DNA of 10,873 bases from Acidobacteriota bacterium (GTDB taxonomy: Bacteria > Acidobacteriota > Terriglobia > Bryobacterales > Bryobacteraceae). The DNA is taken from the NCBI GenBank assembly GCA_018268875.1, contig JAFDVT010000175.1, positions 1 through 10,873 of the forward strand. Reading direction: 5' to 3'. The position numbers and the translations under genes were made by a program. This document shows, one piece after another, positions 6,846-10,873 of the stretch. Numbering within the stretch: the first letter of the stretch is position 1; every line of letters starts with the position of its first letter. The notes beneath the pieces are model-generated. The model searched no databases and was not told where the DNA came from. It saw only the letters and a program-made list of their open reading frames with translations.

Positions 6846-6899
6846 TTACGTACCGAGGCACTTGCGGATTCCTCCGACAAGTGCAAGATAACTACGGGA
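6838..6899. repeat. Nested inverted repeat spanning two convergent stop codons
   Basis: An outer perfect 8-bp inverted repeat (CGTAGTTA at 6841-6848, TAACTACG at 6889-6896) can be extended outward by two further pairs and a G-T wobble to 6838/6899. Inside it lies a second hairpin: GCACTTG (6858-6864) with CAAGTGC (6878-6884), continuing as CGGA/TCCG (6865-6868 and 6873-6876) around the loop TTCC, with one bulged A at 6877. The outer left arm contains the stop codons of both the cupin gene (6843-6845) and the DUF4276 gene (6848-6846). Neither strand has a T-run after the stem, so it is not a standard intrinsic terminator. It may still protect 3' ends, reduce convergent read-through, or mark an insertion junction. 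Confidence 0.6.
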
Positions 6900-7409
6900 G
6901 CGATTGGCGTCGAGGCGAAGATAAGGTGCTATCGCCCTGGAACCAGCGACCTTTTGATAGCGATTGTCCGTCAGCTTCTCCAGCAAGCTTGAAGGCATAG
7001 AAATCTGGTCTGGATCGCGAAATCTCGCCTTGTCCTGTTTGGCTCCTAATCCGCTAATGCTTAGTGCCTTCTCCACCGCTTGCAAATCGCCCAAATAGAA
7101 CGATTCAAGTTCACGACATGCAATTCTCACCACCGCGTCCGGACGGCGCGCAGCGTCACATATGGCCTTGAGCCGCTTCTTTAGCTTGCGGCAATCGTCG
7201 CGATCCTGATCACGTAGAATGAGAAATTTTGCTTTTGGGTTCACGTAGCCACGTAACTTCCTCTGCAGATTCTTTTCCAGATCTTGCTTACCCTCGAAAA
7301 CGATGAATCTTGTTTGCACTTCCGAACGAGCTATGACCAACTGAGCGACGACCTGTTCCAGCATCACTTTGGCAGACTCCTCCTCCAACAGGAACACGAT
7401 TTCCGTCAT
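6846..7409 (-). CDS. DUF4276 family protein, partner of the AAA ATPase
   Basis: This 187-residue protein matches my knowledge of the DUF4276 family: MTEIVFLLEEESAKVMLEQV at the N-terminus, FEGKQDLEKNLQRKLRGY at about 38-55, the acidic FLILRDQDRDDC at 62-73, and RIACRELESFYLGDLQAVEKAL after it. The conserved Glu cluster (9-11) and the Asp67/Asp69 pair resemble the acidic metal sites of Toprim folds, which would make it a candidate nuclease; this is an inference. ATG at 7409 is chosen because it overlaps the ATPase stop as ATGA and begins the family's usual first strand; a longer reading adds 12 atypical residues. The gene directly follows the ATPase gene, so the two products probably act together. 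Base composition is poorer in GC than the flanking genes. It ends exactly beside the cupin stop codon and carries the nested hairpin in its last codons. Confidence 0.82.
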   Translation of the reverse strand: MTEIVFLLEEESAKVMLEQVVAQLVIARSEVQTRFIVFEGKQDLEKNLQRKLRGYVNPKAKFLILRDQDRDDCRKLKKRLKAICDAARRPDAVVRIACRELESFYLGDLQAVEKALSISGLGAKQDKARFRDPDQISMPSSLLEKLTDNRYQKVAGSRAIAPYLRLDANRSRSYLALVGGIRKCLGT

Positions 7410-8596
7410 GCAGGATCGGCTCCGGTGAAAAAGCCCTGCTTCCACAACGCCCCCATCTTGTCGCCATCTGCCATATATTGAGTCACCTGGCGATCATCCT
7501 TCGCTCTACGAACTTGCGTCACGCCTTGTTCTTTGGTTAGCCAATACACTTCCTCCAACTTCGTAGCATTCAGCAAATCAGGAGAGTGCGTCGACACCAT
7601 AACTTGTCCGCCCCGCCGCGCATAGTCTCGAAATTCTTCTGCCAACTCCGTCATGAGGCTGGGGTACAGTTGATTCTCCGGCTCCTCAATACAGAGAAGG
7701 GGGTGAGGCTTGGGATCGTGTAGAAGAACAAGATAGGCGAACATCTTAATGGTTCCGTCTGAAACGTAGCGATCCAAAAATGGCGTCTTAAACGTTCCAT
7801 CTCGAAATCGAAGTATTAGGAAGCCGTCCTGCGTGAGTTCCGGCTCCACGTTGCTAATACCAGGAACTCGCCTTCTCATTCGCTCCAATATCCGATTGAA
7901 CGTTGCCGGATGATTCTCGTAGATGTACTGCGCCACTCTGGGCAAGTTCTCACCCGACTCGGACAGGTGCTCCGCGCCGCCAGTAGCTTCCTTTCGCCCA
8001 CGTGCTGCACTGATGTGAAAATCTGAAACGTGCCAATTCTCCAGCAATTGCCGTAGAGCGCTTGCAGCCTTGAACCGCTCGAACTGTCCCAAGCCCTTGA
8101 TAGCCAGGATATCTGGCGATTCGAGACGTTGTTCCTCTCTGGTCAGTTCCTCATTTTCTTTGTCAAAGTCTTCTTCGTTGCTAATCGCAAAACCCGCGCC
8201 ACGATGAAAGTCAAGGAAGTAATAGGGAGCACCGTAGCGACCGCGTTTGTAGCGAAGGAACTCGCGCATTACGACCGGGCGAGTTCCCTCTAAGCCGAGC
8301 TCCAGTTGATAGGTAACCAGGCGTGATCGACCGGCAATCTCTAAGGCAACCTGAAGCTCTATGAGAATCGTTTCGCCCTCGTGGCCTCGGGTAATAACTT
8401 CGGAAAATCGCCCTCTGGCATCTAGAGCCTGCCTGACGTTTCCGGTCAAGCAGTCACGAAGGAAGCCGAACACATCAAACAACGTCGACTTGCCACTGCC
8501 ATTCGCGCCCACTACGACTAGAAATCTCGGCAAGTCGGTCAGGTAAATGTTTTGAAGTGCTTTAAAATTCTGAACCTTGAGTGTCTTTAATTCCAT
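7406..8596 (-). CDS. AAA_21 / SMC-like ABC-type ATPase
   Basis: This 396-residue soluble ATPase is of the AAA_21 type (PF13304), related to the ATPase modules of OLD, RecF and SMC proteins. Walker A GANGSGKST is at residues 30-38. A variable, partly charged middle region (about 140-220, with EEDFDKENEELTREEQ) takes the place of a coiled coil. A signature-like VSDGTIKMFAYLVLL lies at 278-292, Walker B LLCIEEPEN with catalytic Glu305 at 300-308, and the H-loop VSTHSPDLLN with His337 at 334-343. All ATPase motifs are intact. The C-terminus MGALWKQGFFTG resembles the tail of ATPases paired with DUF4276. It overlaps the DUF4276 gene by 4 nt and starts 6 nt after the M28 peptidase stop. The AGG of its likely Shine-Dalgarno sequence overlaps that stop codon. 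Lower GC than its neighbours suggests later acquisition. The likely role is the ATP-driven sensor or clamp of a two-gene conflict module; this is not proven. Confidence 0.88.
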   Translation of the reverse strand: MELKTLKVQNFKALQNIYLTDLPRFLVVVGANGSGKSTLFDVFGFLRDCLTGNVRQALDARGRFSEVITRGHEGETILIELQVALEIAGRSRLVTYQLELGLEGTRPVVMREFLRYKRGRYGAPYYFLDFHRGAGFAISNEEDFDKENEELTREEQRLESPDILAIKGLGQFERFKAASALRQLLENWHVSDFHISAARGRKEATGGAEHLSESGENLPRVAQYIYENHPATFNRILERMRRRVPGISNVEPELTQDGFLILRFRDGTFKTPFLDRYVSDGTIKMFAYLVLLHDPKPHPLLCIEEPENQLYPSLMTELAEEFRDYARRGGQVMVSTHSPDLLNATKLEEVYWLTKEQGVTQVRRAKDDRQVTQYMADGDKMGALWKQGFFTGADPA

Positions 8597-8599
8597 ACG

Positions 8600-8604
8600 G
8601 ACCT
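8600..8604 (-). promoter_or_regulatory. Ribosome binding site of the ATPase gene, over the M28 stop
   Basis: On the minus strand the sequence reads AAGTAGGTCCGT then ATG. The AGG core lies 5 nt before the ATG at 8596 and shares bases with the TAG stop of the M28 peptidase. No promoter-like sequence is visible in the six free bases, so the ATPase pair probably depends on transcription coming through the peptidase gene or on a promoter inside it. Confidence 0.5.
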
Positions 8605-10192
8605 ACTTAGCGAACCGCTTGAAGAAGCTGTCGCTGTTCCATTCCGGCTTGTGATCGGCATCGGCCACGCGCATTAACAGGTCGAACAGGATCTGCGTGA
8701 ACTTCCCTGCTCCGGCCAGGTCCACGGGCTGCGAAAGATCGTCGCGCAAGCCGTGGTAACGCTCGGTGTACCAGTTCTTGAAGATCTTTTCTTCCGGCGT
8801 GCCCGGGAGCCAGCCGAACTTGAACGCCAGCGACGGAACACCGTGCTTGATAAAGCTGTACTGGTCGCTGCGGATGAAGCGGTTCTTGTCCGGTTCCTTG
8901 TCGAACTGCACCTCGACGTGGTTCTTTTCGCACACGGCGCGAATGTCGTTGCCAAGTGTGGATTCGCCCAGTCCCTGCACTTCGAGGTACTTGAGCGGGA
9001 ACAACGGGAGCACCATATCCATGTTGATATCCGCCACCATCTTCGCGCCCTTTACGCTGGGGTTGCCCGCGAAGTACTTGGACCCTTGCAGGCCCTTTTC
9101 TTCGCCCGTTACGGCCACGAAAATCAACGACCGGCGAGGCTTCATGCCGGATTTCTTCAGACGCCGCGCCGTTTCGAGCAACCAGGCCACTCCCGACGCA
9201 TTGTCCATCGCGCCGTTGAAGATGCGATCGCCTTCCACCGACTGCGCCGTGCCCAGATGATCGAAATGCGCGGATAGCACAACGTATTCGCTCTTGAGCT
9301 TGGCGTCGCTGCCGGGCAGCATCGCAACGACGTTCTGCGATTCGACAGACGAGGTCTTCACCGCTGCCACCACGCGGAACTTCTTCCCGAGCGGGAACTT
9401 GGGCAATGGCTTGTCTTCGTCCACCAGCTTCAAAAGCTCAGCGAAGGTGTGCCCGGTGCCGGCAAACAGCTTTTCCGCCTTCTCCGGGTTGAACCGCATG
9501 CCGACTTTAAGACCCGCGTTCTCGTCGAACTTGGGATCGGCCAGCGACATCGACGGTTGCAGACGGGCCGCGGAAGTTCGCCCCCACGGGACCTCCATCA
9601 GCTTGGGGTTGGGGATGTCCAGGGTTCCGATGACGCCCGCCGCCTTCAGGAATTTCGACCGTTCGGCGGTAAAGTGCGACTTCAGATTGCCGGGCATGTC
9701 CTTGGGGCCGCCACTCAGGTAGACAACGATCTTGCCTTTCAGGTCCAGGCCCTTGAGGTCGTCATACTGAAGGTCGGGCACGGTGAGGCCGAAGCCGACA
9801 AACACGGCTTCCGCCTCGACAGGAACGCCGGCGGTGGCGCGGGCGGACAGCAGAACCTCGTCGCCGAACTTCAGCTTTTCCGGAGCGCCGCTGCCTCCAT
9901 CGGGGATCATTTCGACTTTGGAATTGGCCTCGTCAATCTGCTTGACGGCGAAGTCCACGGGTTGGATGTAGCCGTTGACGCCAGCGGGTTGCAGACCGAA
10001 TTTCTTAAATTGAGCGGCGATGTAGTCGGCCGCCATCTTGTGGCCGGGGCTGCCGGTGTTGCGGCCCTGCAGTTTGTCGTCGGCCAGAAATTCAACGTGC
10101 TTCCACCAGCGCTTGCCTTCGGCCAGGTCGCCCGCGGCGGCGAGCACAACGAATGCGGTGGCGCCTAGAACGGCGCCTGCTGCGGTTTTCAT
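8603..10192 (-). CDS. Secreted M28-family zinc peptidase with PA-like insert
   Basis: This 529-residue exported metallopeptidase of the M28 family (PF04389) probably removes N-terminal amino acids from peptides outside the cytoplasm. A signal peptide at 1-20 (MKTAAGAVLGATAFVVLAAA) is followed by an N-terminal region with FLADDKLQGRNTGSPGHK, typical of this family. A PA-like insert covers about 105-270, with FVGFGLTVPDLQYDDL and KGKIVVYLSGGP. The catalytic domain starts near 290. The metal and catalytic residues are visible: His309 and Asp311 in AHFDH, Asp330 in NGAMDNASG, Glu364-Glu365 in TGEE, Asp392 in INMDM and His480 in RYHGLRDD. ATG at 10192 is preferred because it puts the signal peptide first and lies 4 nt after the DinB stop; a longer frame overlapping that gene adds 23 residues with no signal. 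It is the middle gene of a minus-strand chain. The exact substrate is unknown. Confidence 0.92.
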   Translation of the reverse strand: MKTAAGAVLGATAFVVLAAAGDLAEGKRWWKHVEFLADDKLQGRNTGSPGHKMAADYIAAQFKKFGLQPAGVNGYIQPVDFAVKQIDEANSKVEMIPDGGSGAPEKLKFGDEVLLSARATAGVPVEAEAVFVGFGLTVPDLQYDDLKGLDLKGKIVVYLSGGPKDMPGNLKSHFTAERSKFLKAAGVIGTLDIPNPKLMEVPWGRTSAARLQPSMSLADPKFDENAGLKVGMRFNPEKAEKLFAGTGHTFAELLKLVDEDKPLPKFPLGKKFRVVAAVKTSSVESQNVVAMLPGSDAKLKSEYVVLSAHFDHLGTAQSVEGDRIFNGAMDNASGVAWLLETARRLKKSGMKPRRSLIFVAVTGEEKGLQGSKYFAGNPSVKGAKMVADINMDMVLPLFPLKYLEVQGLGESTLGNDIRAVCEKNHVEVQFDKEPDKNRFIRSDQYSFIKHGVPSLAFKFGWLPGTPEEKIFKNWYTERYHGLRDDLSQPVDLAGAGKFTQILFDLLMRVADADHKPEWNSDSFFKRFAK

Positions 10193-10196
10193 CTTG

Positions 10197-10706
10197 TTAC
10201 AGGTTCGGTCCCTTGGCTTCAAGTTGCTGGTGGCGGAACACTTTGTAGGCGGCGCGGACATCGCGCAACTGGCGGGCGTAGGCTTCGGATTGCTCGGTCA
10301 ACATGCGTACGAGCTCGAGGAGCGTCTTTTCGCCGGTCTTGGCGTGTACGCCGACGCGCGGCCATGCCTCGTCCGGAAGTTCCTTCAACAGGTCATAGTT
10401 TTCGGCGCGCAGCCGGCGGAAGGTTTCAAGAGCCACCGAGGGTTTGCGGCGATGGTAATCGGTCCTTACGGCCCAAAGTTTCTCGTCGTGCCATTGGATG
10501 AGAGGCTTGTCTTCGGCGATTACCTGGCGAAGACGGACGGTTCCGGCGGCTTCGGAATCCGACAAGTGGCACATGATCTGGCGGACGCTCCAGTGGCCTT
10601 CGCCCGGCGACCAATCGAGTTCCGGCCCCGCGGCGCCAGTGGTGAGAGAAGCGATCAGTTCGGGTCCGCGGCGGAACCGTTCCAGCAGTTCGGCTTTTTC
10701 GTTCAT
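10197..10706 (-). CDS. DinB-like four-helix protein
   Basis: This 169-residue protein has the shape of the DinB_2 superfamily (PF12867), small four-helix bundles that usually bind a metal through three histidines and include thiol-dependent transferases. The typical segment GHWSVRQIMCHLSDSE at 37-52 is present, with His47 as the first usual ligand. The usual C-terminal histidines are not: the matching helix reads LLELVRMLTEQSEAYARQL at 129-147. A metal-dependent reaction is therefore uncertain. There is no signal peptide, so it should be cytoplasmic. ATG at 10706 has AAGGA three bases upstream, and the stop lies 4 nt before the M28 peptidase start, so the two are probably co-transcribed. It is divergent from the exported-protein gene at the right edge across 27 nt. 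The biochemical role is unknown, and the name does not imply DNA damage control. Confidence 0.83.
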   Translation of the reverse strand: MNEKAELLERFRRGPELIASLTTGAAGPELDWSPGEGHWSVRQIMCHLSDSEAAGTVRLRQVIAEDKPLIQWHDEKLWAVRTDYHRRKPSVALETFRRLRAENYDLLKELPDEAWPRVGVHAKTGEKTLLELVRMLTEQSEAYARQLRDVRAAYKVFRHQQLEAKGPNL

Positions 10707-10714
10707 TCGTCCTT

Positions 10715-10722
10715 ATTATAAT
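10715..10722. promoter_or_regulatory. Possible back-to-back -10 elements
   Basis: The sequence ATTATAAT contains a perfect TATAAT on both strands: 10717-10722 on plus and 10720-10715 on minus. It lies in the 27-nt gap between the DinB-like gene and the exported-protein gene. Neither direction has a recognisable -35 at 16-18 nt. In both directions the predicted transcript start would lie within a few bases of the start codon, leaving an almost leaderless mRNA. On the minus strand this would exclude the AAGGA ribosome binding site from the transcript, so the minus call is the weaker one. Confidence 0.35.
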
Positions 10723-10733
10723 TGGCGGTATAT

Positions 10734-10873
10734 ATGAAACTCCGCGCGGCGTTCCTGCTGGTGTGTCTCACGACGTTCTGTTCGGGCCAGCGGAAGCCCA
10801 TGGAAATGCCCGCCAAGCATTCCGCAAGAGGGACGCGTGGAGCGATTGGCGCGGGCAGCGAATTTGCGGCGGA
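10734..10873 (+). CDS. Exported protein, N-terminal part (runs off right edge)
   Basis: An open frame begins with ATG at 10734 and continues to the end of the window, giving 46 complete codons. The protein starts MKLRAAFLLVCLTTFCSGQR, a convincing signal peptide with a basic start, a hydrophobic core and a cleavage-like region around SGQ, so it should be exported. The following residues (HSARGTRGAIGAGSEFAA) faintly recall the start of gamma-glutamyltransferases, whose mature N-terminus has a similar RG.GA..G...A pattern. This is only a guess from a short piece. A GGCGG-like ribosome binding site lies about 6 nt upstream. It is divergent from the DinB-like gene. Confidence 0.65.
   Translation, partial: MKLRAAFLLVCLTTFCSGQRKPMEMPAKHSARGTRGAIGAGSEFAA

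Noticed and set aside
6841..6896. The nested hairpin as a bidirectional intrinsic terminator
   Set aside because: Neither strand shows a T-run after the stem, so it is recorded as an inverted repeat of unknown role.
6840..8606. Flanking direct repeats or transposon ends around the ATPase/DUF4276 pair
   Set aside because: Comparing the two junctions by eye gave no convincing direct repeat, and no transposase or integrase gene is present, so no mobile element is called.
9449..10168. A 239-codon plus-strand frame opposite the M28 peptidase
   Set aside because: Composition is that of an antisense shadow, and the peptidase on the minus strand is complete.
10193..10261. A 23-residue N-terminal extension of the M28 peptidase overlapping the DinB-like gene
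   Set aside because: The extension is out-of-frame DinB coding sequence and would place the signal peptide internally. The ATG at 10192 follows the DinB stop by 4 nt.

Overview
The window looks like a chromosomal stretch from a GC-rich Gram-negative bacterium, most likely an Acidobacteriota member of the Solibacter/Bryobacter type. That placement is inferred from the gene content: a very large TonB-dependent receptor of the Oar/'carboxypeptidase regulatory-like' class with the plug motif LPLNGRNF, a type strongly expanded in this group, beside secreted M28 peptidase, DinB-like and phosphotriesterase-like genes. No rRNA, tRNA, CRISPR array or insertion sequence was seen, and no gene-free stretch exceeds about 140 bases.

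Layout. (1) Bases 1-2294, minus strand: a likely operon of a Tat-exported phosphotriesterase-family hydrolase, a PPi-type phosphofructokinase and an unrecognised gene that runs off the left edge. (2) Bases 2307-3017, plus strand: mtgA, a monofunctional peptidoglycan glycosyltransferase, starting only 12 nt from the divergent hydrolase gene. (3) Bases 3018-6545, plus strand: a possible promoter, a 5' leader hairpin, a strong Shine-Dalgarno sequence, the 1109-residue receptor and a textbook intrinsic terminator. A small degenerate cupin gene begins directly behind the terminator. (4) Bases 10706-6846, minus strand: a tight gene chain of DinB-like protein, M28 zinc peptidase with PA-like insert, AAA_21-type ATPase and DUF4276 protein. 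(5) Bases 10734-10873, plus strand: the start of an exported protein that runs off the right edge.

The most interesting part is the ATPase/DUF4276 pair (8596-6846). The two genes overlap by 4 nt (ATGA). Hand-counted lines inside the pair are clearly poorer in GC than the flanks. The pair sits as a foreign-looking tail on the DinB-M28 operon and ends exactly where the convergent cupin gene ends. An SMC/OLD-like ATPase partnered with a small acidic, possibly Toprim-like protein resembles the split architecture of PARIS and the fused OLD/Gabija nucleases, so it is a plausible anti-phage or other conflict module. At its 3' end a nested inverted repeat spans both convergent stop codons.

The remaining genes fit a saprotrophic, polymer-using lifestyle: an outer-membrane receptor, secreted peptidase and hydrolase, envelope synthesis and PPi-linked glycolysis. 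Start sites were revised for the receptor, the M28 peptidase and the DUF4276 protein by signal-peptide position, Shine-Dalgarno sequence or overlap logic.
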